NCBI GenBank assembly: GCA_002162075.1
Contig: CP021423.1
Coordinates: 2,046,001-2,110,000, forward strand
DNA length: 64,000 bases
Direction of reading: 5' to 3'
Source of the DNA: Armatimonadetes bacterium Uphvl-Ar1
GTDB taxonomy: Bacteria > Armatimonadota > Fimbriimonadia > Fimbriimonadales > Fimbriimonadaceae
How positions within the stretch are numbered: position 1 is the first letter of the stretch; every line of letters starts with the position of its first letter. The notes under the pieces were generated by a model. That model did not search any database and was not told where the DNA came from. It saw only the letters and a list, made by a program, of their open reading frames with translations. Of this stretch, positions 1-9,324 are shown piece by piece. The translations under genes and the position numbers were made by a program.

Positions 1-631
1 GCGGCTCCAAATCACCCAAGAAATCAATAATCTCCGAGTTCCATATCACCTCGATCTTAGGATTATCAAGCACGCGCTGTTGCATCACCTTGCTCGCCCG
101 GAACGAATCGCGCCGGTGAATCACAAAGACCTTATCTGCATGGCGAGTCAAATAATTCGCCTCTTCCATTGCCGTATCTCCACCCCCAACCACTATCACT
201 TGCTTCCCACGGAAGAAGAACCCGTCGCAAGTCGCACACGCACTCACGCCGTATCCTCCAAACGTAACTTCACCCTCCAAGCCAAGCCACTTCGCGGAGG
301 CACCAGTTGAAATAATCACCGTTTCGGCTTCCCATAGCTCATCCTCACACCAAATCTTCTTGGGCGAACTGAGCAGATCAACTTTCGTAACCGTCTTTTG
401 CTCAACCCGGGCCCCAAATCGCTCGGCTTGCTCCCGGAACAGCTTCATCATTTCCGGCCCCATCACCCCCTCCGGAAAGCCCGGATAGTTCTCGACGTCG
501 GTCGTAATCATCAACTGACCGCCCGGCTCGGGACCAGCAAACACCAGGGGACTCAAATCCGCCCGCGCCGCATAAAGAGCCGCCGTGTAACCCGCTGGCC
601 CTGTTCCTATAATCACAACTCGTTCCGCCAT
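1..631 (-). CDS. trxB: Thioredoxin reductase, N-terminal two thirds (cut by window start)
   Basis: FAD- and NADPH-dependent reductase of thioredoxin in the cytoplasm. The start codon is at 631 and the frame stays open to base 1, giving about 210 residues of a family usually near 310-320. The N-terminus has the FAD-binding motif GTGPAGYTAA, then GGQL, the redox-active SACATCDG disulfide motif, and the NADPH-binding GGGDTAMEEA followed by HRRDSFRAS. It is divergent from the PAS/GGDEF gene starting at 713, so the roughly 80 bp between them should hold both promoters. A thioredoxin gene (trxA) lies at 47764. Family assignment is firm; only the C-terminal part is missing because of the window edge. 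Confidence 0.95.
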   Translation of the reverse strand, partial: MAERVVIIGTGPAGYTAALYAARADLSPLVFAGPEPGGQLMITTDVENYPGFPEGVMGPEMMKLFREQAERFGARVEQKTVTKVDLLSSPKKIWCEDELWEAETVIISTGASAKWLGLEGEVTFGGYGVSACATCDGFFFRGKQVIVVGGGDTAMEEANYLTRHADKVFVIHRRDSFRASKVMQQRVLDNPKIEVIWNSEIIDFLGDLEP

Positions 632-712
632 ATCCGTTCCAATCAGGTTACCAGCCGATCAGTTCCGCAAAGCCACCCATCGGCCCATGTCACGGGCACA
701 TCAAAAAATTTC

Positions 713-3625
713 ATGGACAACTCTGGAGATTCTATATCGAGAAAACCAATAATCCCACCAGTGGAGCCGGAGAACATCCAAACCACCGAGTCCAAAAAAG
801 TGGGACACTTAGCCAGCTTGCGCCTGTGCGCGGCTGGACTCGTCATATCACTTTTAACTATCATTGGATCGCTCATCTTAGGTTCAAAATCGGCGGTTCC
901 GATCATTGCGACAATTGCTCTAGTACCAATTTTCAGTTACATCTATACCCTTGTTAATAAGTCATTGCAAGCCGCCGCTCAATCCGAATCAAGGCTCCAA
1001 GAACTGATCGCCGAGAATGCCGACCTGATCGAGCGCAGTGCCGAATTCCAACAGCAAAACGCCGAACACGAGGAGCAAGAGACAGAACTCCGTGAAGCCC
1101 TCGAGCTAGCCGAAATCCAAAAGGCGATGCAAGAACACGCCTCCCGCCGATTCCAATCTCTCTTCGAAGGTCTACCGATAGGCGCAACAACTTTCGATAA
1201 CGAAGGCACCATTTTTGAGTGGAATCAAAAAATGACCGAAGTCATGGATGTCCCCGCCCACTTCGCCATTCTCCACCCCCTCGCAAACGCAATCCATTCC
1301 GAAGATAATCCTGAAGTTGTCCTCAATATCCTCGACTCAATTTTTGTGAAAGGCGAAATGATCGCCTTCAACCACACATTCACATCCAAAGACAAAAAGA
1401 AAACCATCGCCCTCAAATTCTTCCCTCTCCGAAACAAAGAGGGAGCAATTCTCGGTGGCATCGGCTGCGGAATTGATGTCACCGAAGAACTCGAAACTCA
1501 ACTCCAAATAGCCGCCATGGCCGAGCTACAAAGAGCCGTCCTCGACAGCACAGAATACGCAATCATCTGGTCAAACCCGCAATGCGAAGTCATCGGGATG
1601 AACCGAGCCGCCGAAGAAATACTCGGATTCCCTGCAGAAGAATGCATCAACAAGAAAAGCCTCGCCGACTTCCACCTACCCACCGAAATTTTCCTACGTA
1701 ACGTCGAACTCGAAGCGCAAACTGGTGAAAAAATTGACTCAGACATTGAGCTGTTCCAATACCTTTCCCAGAATCCCACAGAGTCCGAGTGGCAATACCT
1801 CAAAGCTGACGACACTGTCGTCGACGTTGGTATGAGCATCTCCGCTTTGACCAACTCCCATGGCGAACTCACCGGATTTCTCACCGTCGCTAAAGACATC
1901 ACTGAGCAAAAAGCAAACGCAGAACGGCTGAAAATGCTCAGCATGGTTGCCAAAGAATCCATGAACAGCGTCGCAATCCTCGATGCAAGCGGGCATGTCA
2001 TCTTCACCAATCCCGCATTCGCTCGACTCACTTTATTCGATTCCGATTCAGTCATCGGAAAAACTCCGTTTGAATTCCGAACATCTTCCGATACAAGCTC
2101 AGAAACTCTCAGCGAAATCAAAGAAATTATCCGCAAACAGTCCAGTGGACGAACCGAACTGCGTCTCATCCGACCGGATGAATCCGAATATTGGTCTAGT
2201 ATCACCATTTCCCCCGTCAAAGGCGAAAGTGGCTTCTGCACCCACATCGTCATCATTGAAGATGACATCACTGAGAAAAAACAGACTCAATTGCTCGTCG
2301 AAGAGTCTGAATCCCGATTCCGAGACGTTGTGGAAGCCGCTGGAGAATACATATGGGAAGTCGACGCTGACTTCCGATTCACCTATGCCAGCCATAAAAT
2401 TGCTCAAGTGCTTGGCTACGCCCCCGAGGATGTACTCGGCCACTCCCCTCTCGATTTCGTCAATAAAGACCAAGTCAAAGAAGTTCAAAACCTCATCGCG
2501 TCCTCGGTCTTAGATCGAGAGCCCGTGACAAATCTCATCCTGCGAACAACCGGAAAGTGGGGACAACAAGTCTGGCAAAAATTCAACGCCGTCCCGTTCT
2601 TCGATTCACAAAACGAACTCAAAGGATTCCGAGGCACCGGACTCGATATCACTGACCAAAAAGTTGCGGAAGATGCACTTGATGCCGCAAATACACGCGT
2701 CAAAAACATTCTCGAAAGCATTAACGACTCATTCTATTCGCTCAATCCATTCAACCAGTTCACTTACATCAACCAGTCCGCTCTCAACACCATCGGTTGT
2801 CAACTGGGAGAAATAATCGGAACAGATATTGAAGCAAGTCACTCCGAAGCCCACTGGCAGCCGCTACTCCAAATCCTGAACGAAGTCCGGCAATCAGGCG
2901 AAGCTGATTCCATTGAGCTCTTCAACGCTTCCAAAGCAGAATGGTATGACTATCGGGTCTATCCGAACCAAGACGGCGGAGTGAGCGTTTTCTTCCAAAA
3001 CATCACCGACCGAAAAGCCATTCAAAAACAGCTCGAAACGCAAATGGCTGAAATCAATGAGGCCAACGTCCAACTCGAAATCCAACAGTATAAACTCGAG
3101 GAAGCCAACCTAAAGCTCCTCAACCTTGCTTCCACAGACGGACTCACTGGGCTAAAAAATCATAAAACATTCCAAGAATTCCTCTCCGACAAAATGGAAA
3201 TGTCCACCATGACGGGAATTCCCATCGGAGTCATCCTCATGGATGTTGATAAATTTAAATCTTTCAATGATGATTTTGGACACCTCGCCGGAGATGAAGT
3301 CCTCAAAGGAGTTGCCCGAACCCTGCAGCAATGCATCACCGAACCCCATTTCGTCGCCCGATACGGCGGAGAAGAATTCGTTATCGTCGGTGTCGGCCTC
3401 GATAAAACAGATATGTACTACCTCGCCGATGAGTGTCGTATTGCCTTAGAAGACCAAGACTGGCCAAATCGCCAAGTCACCGCCAGCTTTGGTGTTGCAA
3501 TGTTCAATTCGGATGTACCAGACAAAGCAACCCTGATTGATCGCGCCGACCAAGCCCTATACGCCTCAAAAGAAGCCGGACGAAACCGGGTCACTCAGTA
3601 CGAAAACCTCAAAAAAGCTGCGTAA
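713..3625 (+). CDS. Membrane-anchored multi-PAS diguanylate cyclase
   Basis: Predicted c-di-GMP synthase of 970 residues. Two membrane segments lie at about residues 35-85, followed by a coiled coil (about 85-145), five PAS-like modules (starting near 150, 275, 400, 525 and 655), a second coiled coil and a C-terminal GGDEF domain beginning at STDGLTGLKNH. The active-site signature is GGEEF at about 885-889, so catalysis is expected. The usual RxxD inhibitory site upstream reads TEPH, so product inhibition through the I-site is probably absent. The frame is open further upstream to 398, but that part lies antisense to trxB; the ATG at 713 is the first plausible start. The ligands of the PAS modules cannot be told from sequence. 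Confidence 0.9.
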   Translation: MDNSGDSISRKPIIPPVEPENIQTTESKKVGHLASLRLCAAGLVISLLTIIGSLILGSKSAVPIIATIALVPIFSYIYTLVNKSLQAAAQSESRLQELIAENADLIERSAEFQQQNAEHEEQETELREALELAEIQKAMQEHASRRFQSLFEGLPIGATTFDNEGTIFEWNQKMTEVMDVPAHFAILHPLANAIHSEDNPEVVLNILDSIFVKGEMIAFNHTFTSKDKKKTIALKFFPLRNKEGAILGGIGCGIDVTEELETQLQIAAMAELQRAVLDSTEYAIIWSNPQCEVIGMNRAAEEILGFPAEECINKKSLADFHLPTEIFLRNVELEAQTGEKIDSDIELFQYLSQNPTESEWQYLKADDTVVDVGMSISALTNSHGELTGFLTVAKDITEQKANAERLKMLSMVAKESMNSVAILDASGHVIFTNPAFARLTLFDSDSVIGKTPFEFRTSSDTSSETLSEIKEIIRKQSSGRTELRLIRPDESEYWSSITISPVKGESGFCTHIVIIEDDITEKKQTQLLVEESESRFRDVVEAAGEYIWEVDADFRFTYASHKIAQVLGYAPEDVLGHSPLDFVNKDQVKEVQNLIASSVLDREPVTNLILRTTGKWGQQVWQKFNAVPFFDSQNELKGFRGTGLDITDQKVAEDALDAANTRVKNILESINDSFYSLNPFNQFTYINQSALNTIGCQLGEIIGTDIEASHSEAHWQPLLQILNEVRQSGEADSIELFNASKAEWYDYRVYPNQDGGVSVFFQNITDRKAIQKQLETQMAEINEANVQLEIQQYKLEEANLKLLNLASTDGLTGLKNHKTFQEFLSDKMEMSTMTGIPIGVILMDVDKFKSFNDDFGHLAGDEVLKGVARTLQQCITEPHFVARYGGEEFVIVGVGLDKTDMYYLADECRIALEDQDWPNRQVTASFGVAMFNSDVPDKATLIDRADQALYASKEAGRNRVTQYENLKKAA

Positions 3626-3652
3626 TCTGCGCGTCAAAGGTAAAACGGGCTC

Positions 3653-4708
3653 ATGAACGTAGAGCTCCTCAAAGAACTAACCGAAGCCGCCGGAGTCCCC
3701 GGACAAGAAGACCTCATCCGACGAATCGTTTACCGCGAGCTCAAAGATATCTGCGACGAAATCACTACCGACGCCCTCGGCAACCTCATCTGCATCAAAA
3801 AAGGATCCGGAAACGGCAAAAAACTGATGCTCGCCGCGCACATGGATGAAATTGGCTTCGTCGTCAAATACATCGACGACAACGGATTCCTCCGCATTCA
3901 TCCCCTCGGCGGATTCGACCCCCGCATGATGGCCGCCCAACGCGTCATCGTGCACGCCAAATCGGGCCCCCGCAACGGCCTCCTTATGCTTGGCACCAAG
4001 CCCAAGCACATGCTCAGCCCCACCGAAGCCAATGCCGGCCCCAAACTGGAAGATTACTTCGTGGACACCGGGCTCACCAAAGACGAAGCCAAATCGCAAA
4101 TCCGAATCGGCGACATGGTCACCATGAACCGAGACTTCCAAACCATGGGCGATCTCTACACTTGTAAATCCATGGATGACCGATGCGCCGTCTTCGTCAT
4201 GATCGAAGCTGTCAAGGCCGCCAAATCCCACGATGTTGACGTCTATGCCGTAGCCACAACCCAGGAAGAAATTGGACTCCGAGGCGCAACGGCCGCCGGA
4301 AGCGGTCTCAAGCCCAACTTCTGTGTCGCCCTCGATGTCACCCTCGCCAATGACTTCCCCGGCATCCCTGCCGAGTACTGCGTCACCAAACTCGGTGAAG
4401 GCACCGCCATCAAAGTCCTCGATTCATCCCTCATTTGTCACCCCAAAATGGTTGAGCACTTCGAAGACCTCGCCATCAAGAACAATATCAAATACCAACT
4501 CGAACTTCTCACTGCAGGAGGAACAGACGCAGGGGGCGTTCAACGCCAAAACGGAGGAGTCCCCAGCTTCACCCTCTCCATCCCCACTCGGTACATCCAC
4601 ACCGTCAACGAAACTGTCCACAAAGACGATGTCCAAGCCAGCATCGACCTCCTCGCTCGCTACATCGAAGACTGCGGCTCCCGCGACTACGCCTTCAAAC
4701 TCGACTAG
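3653..4708 (+). CDS. M42 family metallopeptidase (glutamyl/deblocking aminopeptidase type)
   Basis: Cytosolic dinuclear-metal aminopeptidase of 351 residues, the normal length for family M42 (FrvX/PepA-like). Metal-ligand and catalytic motifs are present in order: AHMDEIG near residue 61 (His and Asp), SMDDR, the QEEIGLRG glutamate pair, ALDVT aspartate, and RYIHT histidine near the C-terminus. These enzymes trim N-terminal residues from peptides and often form dodecameric shells. The gene starts 27 bp after the diguanylate cyclase on the same strand, so co-transcription is possible. It is sometimes annotated as endoglucanase M, an old misnomer for the family. Substrate preference cannot be determined here. 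Confidence 0.93.
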   Translation: MNVELLKELTEAAGVPGQEDLIRRIVYRELKDICDEITTDALGNLICIKKGSGNGKKLMLAAHMDEIGFVVKYIDDNGFLRIHPLGGFDPRMMAAQRVIVHAKSGPRNGLLMLGTKPKHMLSPTEANAGPKLEDYFVDTGLTKDEAKSQIRIGDMVTMNRDFQTMGDLYTCKSMDDRCAVFVMIEAVKAAKSHDVDVYAVATTQEEIGLRGATAAGSGLKPNFCVALDVTLANDFPGIPAEYCVTKLGEGTAIKVLDSSLICHPKMVEHFEDLAIKNNIKYQLELLTAGGTDAGGVQRQNGGVPSFTLSIPTRYIHTVNETVHKDDVQASIDLLARYIEDCGSRDYAFKLD

Positions 4709-4914
4709 GTAGATTAATGGAGTGCTTCATTGCTCAAGTTATCGCAAGGCAATGGTTGCAACAGATGAATAGAACCCGACTAAAGAAGTGGATTTTCTTT
4801 ATCGAAGCAAACTAATCTAGCGAACGATAGAAAGGTCATTTTAAAGCTGCACCTAAAGCCTACGGTAACGTAATCCAGCTAGATCAAGCGCATTAAGCTA
4901 AGTACTTATCAAGT

Positions 4915-6309
4915 CTACTTAATAACAACCGGGAAATCCTGCCTCATGTTAGTCGAAAAGAATACTACTTTCTCATCACCTCGCTTATCAAAAAAATTGT
5001 AGAGCGACTTCCAGTTTGAAACTGCAACAGCGGATTTACCTGGGTATCTCACGGACTTTATTACCTCACCAACTTTAAATGAGCTATCTTTTTGCACCCA
5101 CCCGACAACACACATGTTTTGATATTGCAAATTAGGAACAAATCCTAGATTTGGCAATCCACGCGAAAACATTATGTCTGGCAAAAATGATAACAGATCA
5201 ACACTCATAACTTCTCTCTGCCCAAAAACGAACTTGAAATACATGCTCAGAGATTCATTAAATTTCCCGTCGCTTGTTAGCAAATTCTCCCATGCCTCAT
5301 CGCGGGCCGAACGATTTGAACCATAGTTTATCTCAATCAAGTACTTTGCTCTTGAGTTACAGTATTCAAGTCCGCTATTCAACATGTCTGAAACATATTT
5401 CCACTGCTCTTCATTCCGATTAGAACCAAATGGCGGATTCGACAAAGATGAGACTACTTCCAGCCTAAATTGATCAAGAAGATCATAAATTTGCACGGGA
5501 TCACCCTTGTAATTCTGCATCTTTATCCACATAGAATTGTGTGCTCGAAAAATCCCGTTCATAGAGCGTTGATAGTACTCCCGAATAGAGTCTGCGCTTG
5601 GTGCACTCTCACTAGATTCTTTCCCTTTCGATTCGCTAACATCCGCAATTACAGCCTTCTCTCTTCTTAAAAAATCATCGTAGTTTTGAAATTCTCGCCA
5701 AAGCAACGTTTTTAAGTTTCCTGATGAAACTGCAATATTCACGTTCTGCCCCTCGGTGAAAGAGAATGTAACTACCCCCAAAACTTTACCCTGCTCATTC
5801 AGTAAAGGGCCACCAGAGTTTCCCTGACTGACTGGGGCAGTAAACTGAACGAAGTCGCCTGTTCCAATTCGCCGGATTCCACTTACAATGCCGTCGGAAA
5901 TACTTCTTTCCAAGAATCCGAGAGTGTTTCCAATGACCAATATTTTTGATCCGATTTTGACATCATCTTGAGATACGAGTATCAGATTTTTGTATCCAGA
6001 GCCTTCGCGGAGCCGCAAAATTGCAAGGTCATTTTCAACGTCCACTACAACAGCTTGAATTCCAAGTTCTTTTCCATCTGATCCAAATAATTTGATTTTA
6101 TTGGAGCCTTTAATGACGTGATATGCAGTTGCAACATGCCTATCATCCTTTACAAAAAAACCTGTGCCAGTAGACACTCCATTCGCAGATTCGGATTCGA
6201 CTGTCACAATTGATGGCGACACCCTTTTGTACAATGTTTCAGGTTCAAATTGGCCCCCTGAGCTGACAGCGCAAACAAGTAGCGAAATGGGCAGAATAGA
6301 ATTCCTCAT
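4915..6309 (-). CDS. Secreted trypsin-like (S1C/HtrA-type) serine protease with unknown C-terminal region
   Basis: 464 residues with an N-terminal signal peptide (about 1-20). The protease core carries the complete catalytic triad: His64 in TAYHVIKG, Asp94 in ENDLAIL, Ser165 in GNSGGPL. It resembles the DegP/HtrA fold, but no PDZ domain is recognisable; residues from about 210 to 464 are of unknown function. The gene is visibly richer in A and T than its neighbours and uses different third-position bases, which suggests later acquisition or relaxed selection. A TAGAAT element sits 6 nt before the ATG with no Shine-Dalgarno sequence, as in several other genes here. It probably acts in the periplasm or outside the cell; its substrate is unknown. 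Confidence 0.85.
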   Translation of the reverse strand: MRNSILPISLLVCAVSSGGQFEPETLYKRVSPSIVTVESESANGVSTGTGFFVKDDRHVATAYHVIKGSNKIKLFGSDGKELGIQAVVVDVENDLAILRLREGSGYKNLILVSQDDVKIGSKILVIGNTLGFLERSISDGIVSGIRRIGTGDFVQFTAPVSQGNSGGPLLNEQGKVLGVVTFSFTEGQNVNIAVSSGNLKTLLWREFQNYDDFLRREKAVIADVSESKGKESSESAPSADSIREYYQRSMNGIFRAHNSMWIKMQNYKGDPVQIYDLLDQFRLEVVSSLSNPPFGSNRNEEQWKYVSDMLNSGLEYCNSRAKYLIEINYGSNRSARDEAWENLLTSDGKFNESLSMYFKFVFGQREVMSVDLLSFLPDIMFSRGLPNLGFVPNLQYQNMCVVGWVQKDSSFKVGEVIKSVRYPGKSAVAVSNWKSLYNFFDKRGDEKVVFFSTNMRQDFPVVIK

Positions 6310-6315
6310 GCCAAT

Positions 6316-6321
6316 ATTCTA
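6316..6321 (-). promoter_or_regulatory. TANNNT -10 element of a probably leaderless transcript (protease gene)
   Basis: Read on the minus strand, TAGAAT is preceded by TG and followed by exactly 6 nt and then the ATG at 6309. That spacing would put the transcription start at or next to the A of ATG. Confidence 0.55.
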
Positions 6322-6346
6322 CATCAAAATTGTAATTTTTGCTTTG

Positions 6347-7956
6347 CTACATCCGGAATAAGCTAAATCCTGGCTCCTCAACCCGCGCATTCCGCGCCGC
6401 TTCAATCCCCAAAGCCACAACTCGCCGCGTATCCACCGGATCAATTATCCCATCGTCCCACAGCCGCGCCGAAGCATAGTAAGCGCTCGCCTCCTCCGCA
6501 TACTTCGCCAAAGTCGGAGCCTTGAACTCCGCCTGCTCATCCGCCGAGAGCGTTTGACCCGAAGCTGCCAACTGATCCATCTTCACCGTGAGCAAAACAT
6601 TTGCCGCCTGTTCACCTCCCATGACTGATATTTGTGCATTCGGCCACATCCAAAGCTGGCGTGGACCATAAGCTCGCCCGCACATCCCATAATTCCCCGC
6701 CCCATAAGAACCACCAACAATCACCGTGAATTTCGGTACGTTTGCCGTACTCACCGCCGTAACCAACTTCGCCCCGTTCTTGGCAATCCCCTCGTTCTCA
6801 TACTTCCGCCCCACCATGAACCCCGTGATGTTCTGCAAAAACAGAATCGGAATCTGCCTCTGGCAGCACAACTCAATAAAATGCGCCCCCTTCAAAGCAC
6901 TCTCGCTGAACAAAATCCCGTCGTTGGCCAAGATTCCAACTTGGTGCCCGTGCATCCGCGCAAATCCACAGATCAAAGTCGTCCCGTACCGAGACTTGAA
7001 CTCATGGAACCGACTCCCGTCCGTGATCCTCGCCAAGATTCCCCGCATGTCCATTGGCGTCTTCGAGTCCGCCGGCACCAACGAATACAAATCCTCCACC
7101 GGGTAAATCGGATCCTCGCCCGCTACCGGATCACTCAAATTCAAACTCGATCGTCCCCCCAAATTCTCAACGATATTCCGAACAATCTCCAACGCATGGT
7201 GATCATCTTCCGCAAAGTGATCCGCTACTCCACTCAACCGAGTGTGAACATCCGCCCCTCCCAAATCTTCTGCCGAAACTTCCTCTCCCGTCGCTGCCTT
7301 CACCAGCGGCGGACCTCCCAAAAAATCGTCGCCTGATCGCGCACCATGACCGTCTCGTCGCTCATCGCCGGAACATAAGCTCCCCCCGCCGTACAACTCC
7401 CCATCACCGCTGCAATCTGAGGAATCCCCCGCGCCGACAAATTCGCTTGGTTATAGAAAATACGCCCAAAGTGGTCTTTATCCGGAAACACTTCGGCTTG
7501 CAACGGTAAAAATGCCCCGCCACTATCCACCAAATAAATGCACGGCAAATGGTTCTCCAGCGCGATCTCCTGCGCCCGCAAATGCTTCTTAACGGTAATC
7601 GGAAAATAGGTGCCACCCTTGACCGTAGCATCATTCGCTACGATGACGCATTCTCGCCCATGGATCCGACCAATCCCCGTAACGACCCCCGCCCCCGGAG
7701 CCGCATCGCCATACATCCCCCAAGCCGCAAAGCTAGAAAACTCCAAGAACGGAGCCCCCGCATCAATCAGTGCATCAATCCGCTCCCTTGCCAGGAGTTT
7801 CCCACGCCCTTGATGCTTCGCGACTGCATCTGACCCGCCCCCCTGCATCACTTTGGACAGTCGACTCCGGTAATCCACCATCACCGCGTCCATCACGGCC
7901 CGGTTCGCCTTGTGCGCCGCATCACCAACATTCACATTCGACTGAATCACTTCCAT
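6347..7956 (-). CDS. Acyl-CoA carboxylase carboxyltransferase subunit (methylcrotonyl/propionyl-CoA carboxylase beta), interrupted by one frameshift
   Basis: Biotin-dependent carboxyltransferase beta subunit, closest in motif pattern to methylcrotonyl-CoA carboxylase. It would transfer carboxyl from biotin to an acyl-CoA in leucine or odd-chain acid metabolism. The first part runs to MVRDQATIF; the second continues with [22 protein letters not shown] in the next frame. The reading breaks at a run of six A on the plus strand (7320-7325); one more base restores a single protein of about 535 residues, the usual family length. Start ATG at 7956 (MEVIQSNVN) is preferred over GTG at 7995 because it has a GAGG ribosome site and matches where the family begins. 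No biotin carboxylase alpha gene is in the window. Confidence 0.85.
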
Positions 7957-8028
7957 TGCAACCTCGCCAGAATACTCTCTCTTCAACTCTCCCACCCATC
8001 GACTTGCGGTGCATTCTCCTTAACAATG

Positions 8029-8034
8029 TAGAAT
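8029..8034 (+). promoter_or_regulatory. TANNNT -10 element 6 nt before gene at 8041
   Basis: TAGAAT, preceded by TG, lies 6 nt before the ATG at 8041, with no Shine-Dalgarno sequence. The layout is identical to that of the protease gene at 6309. Confidence 0.55.
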
Positions 8035-8040
8035 CGGCTC

Positions 8041-8700
8041 ATGATTTCAACCTTCTTGCTAACCGCAATTCTCGTCAATCAGTCGAATGAACCAGTCCCG
8101 GATGTCCGTGTCCTCCAAGAAGTCAGCATGGGCCAGTTCGTCAACACCTGCACAATCACCCGAACTCCCCGGCCCGACAAAGGGTTGGTTTGGGAAGAGA
8201 AGTCAGTGGATGACCAAAAGTCATCTTGGACTTATCGATCAGAATACGACCGAAATGGAAATTTTGTAATTGCATCGGCCGAATTCAAAAATCCGAAAGA
8301 AAGTCTCTGGCAACTCTATTCCGAAGACGGTGCAATCTCTCTGATTACCGCCAAATACAACGGTGAAACGCTCAACCAACGGGAACAATATGAATTCAAT
8401 TCCGAAGATATGGGCAACAAGGCAATGCTCTGGTGGTACACCCAACTGCCAACCAAAAGTGAAACTGTGGCAAGTGCCCAATTCGTCCCACTCAACGGAC
8501 TGTTCCGGATCAAAACAACCTACGAAGGTGACGAAACCCTCACCATTAAAGGAAAGACTTACGAAACTCATCGCATAAAACGCGAACTCGGCATCCGAAC
8601 AGAAATTTGGTGGCTCGACAACAAAGGGCTTCCCGTTCAACGCCACTTCACAATGGAAGGCTCATCTAAACCCCACCGCATAGACACAATCAAAAGTTAA
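8041..8700 (+). CDS. Secreted protein of unknown function
   Basis: 219 residues. A short hydrophobic N-terminus (MISTFLLTAILV) suggests export, possibly through an uncleaved anchor or short signal. The rest looks like beta-rich material with alternating polar and hydrophobic residues and a tryptophan-rich patch (LWWYTQLP near 136). The second half, with a threonine-rich stretch followed by EIWWLDNKGLPVQ, resembles outer-membrane or periplasmic beta-sandwich proteins of the DUF3108 sort, but this is only an impression. It is monocistronic; the next gene at 8747 has its own promoter-like element. No catalytic motif is seen. Confidence 0.7.
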   Translation: MISTFLLTAILVNQSNEPVPDVRVLQEVSMGQFVNTCTITRTPRPDKGLVWEEKSVDDQKSSWTYRSEYDRNGNFVIASAEFKNPKESLWQLYSEDGAISLITAKYNGETLNQREQYEFNSEDMGNKAMLWWYTQLPTKSETVASAQFVPLNGLFRIKTTYEGDETLTIKGKTYETHRIKRELGIRTEIWWLDNKGLPVQRHFTMEGSSKPHRIDTIKS

Positions 8701-8734
8701 TCCGCAACCCCTAGTAATTTCGGGGCAATTCCTG

Positions 8735-8740
8735 TAAGAT
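8735..8740 (+). promoter_or_regulatory. TANNNT -10 element 6 nt before gene at 8747
   Basis: TAAGAT, preceded by TG, with exactly 6 nt to the ATG at 8747. Confidence 0.5.
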
Positions 8741-8746
8741 CGTGGA

Positions 8747-9322
8747 ATGCGATTACTTGCAATGTCTTTCTTGACACTTGGAGCGGTTGGCGCTTTTGCC
8801 ACAAATTTGACATTTCACGGCGTAGCCGATGACTTCTTCGACGCTTAAATCTCAACCGATGACACGGTTCAGGGAACCCTTTTCGCGAGTCAAACCGCAA
8901 CCTGGCAAAGTGGTGGTGCCGGTGGAACCGTTGCCCTCGCTTCCGGAGTGGACAACTACCTCCATGTCCGAGCGCGAGACGTCTTCGGAGCCCCGTCTAT
9001 GTTCATCGCGACTGCGTCTCTCAGCGACACAGCGTTCAAATTCGCCAACCAAACCCAACAAATTAACACCAATGCAACGGACTGGCAGTTGAGCCTTACC
9101 GGTTTCGGTCAGAACTATTTCGCTCCGACTGACCTCGGCAAAAACGGAACCCTCGTTTGGGGCAATCTTGCCCTCGTCGACTCCAATGCCCGCCACCTCT
9201 GGTCGCAACAGACATCAGGAGAGCACTATTTCAGCCTCAAAATCGAATCCGTTCCGGAGCCGCTCACGCTACTCGCCCTCCCCGCACTCCTTGTACTTCG
9301 ACGAAAAAAGAAGTCAATCTAA
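8747..9322 (+). pseudogene. PEP-CTERM protein gene interrupted by an in-frame TAA
   Basis: From the ATG at 8747 the frame encodes a signal peptide (MRLLAMSFLTLGAVGAFA) and continues to DDFFDA, then hits TAA at 8846-8848. It resumes in the same frame with ISTDDTVQGTLF and stays open to 9322, ending with the sorting signal VPEP, a leucine/alanine-rich segment and RRKKKSI. Without the stop it would be a 191-residue exported protein with a C-terminal anchor for exosortase-type processing. No frame change is involved, so this is a substitution (for instance a TAC tyrosine codon turned to TAA) or a base-call error. As written, only a 33-residue peptide would be made. An internal start downstream would lack a signal peptide. 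Confidence 0.75.
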
Positions 9323-9324
9323 AC

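Noticed and set aside
398-712. Longer N-terminus of the PAS/GGDEF protein
   Set aside because: The extra 105 residues lie opposite trxB, are rich in His/Arg without any fold, and precede the natural membrane segments.
1498-2271. 257-residue minus-strand frame
   Set aside because: Shadow of the GGDEF gene; no family motif and no start signal.
6632-7509. Open frames on the plus strand across the carboxylase gene
   Set aside because: Arg/Pro/His-rich shadow frames opposite a clear carboxyltransferase.
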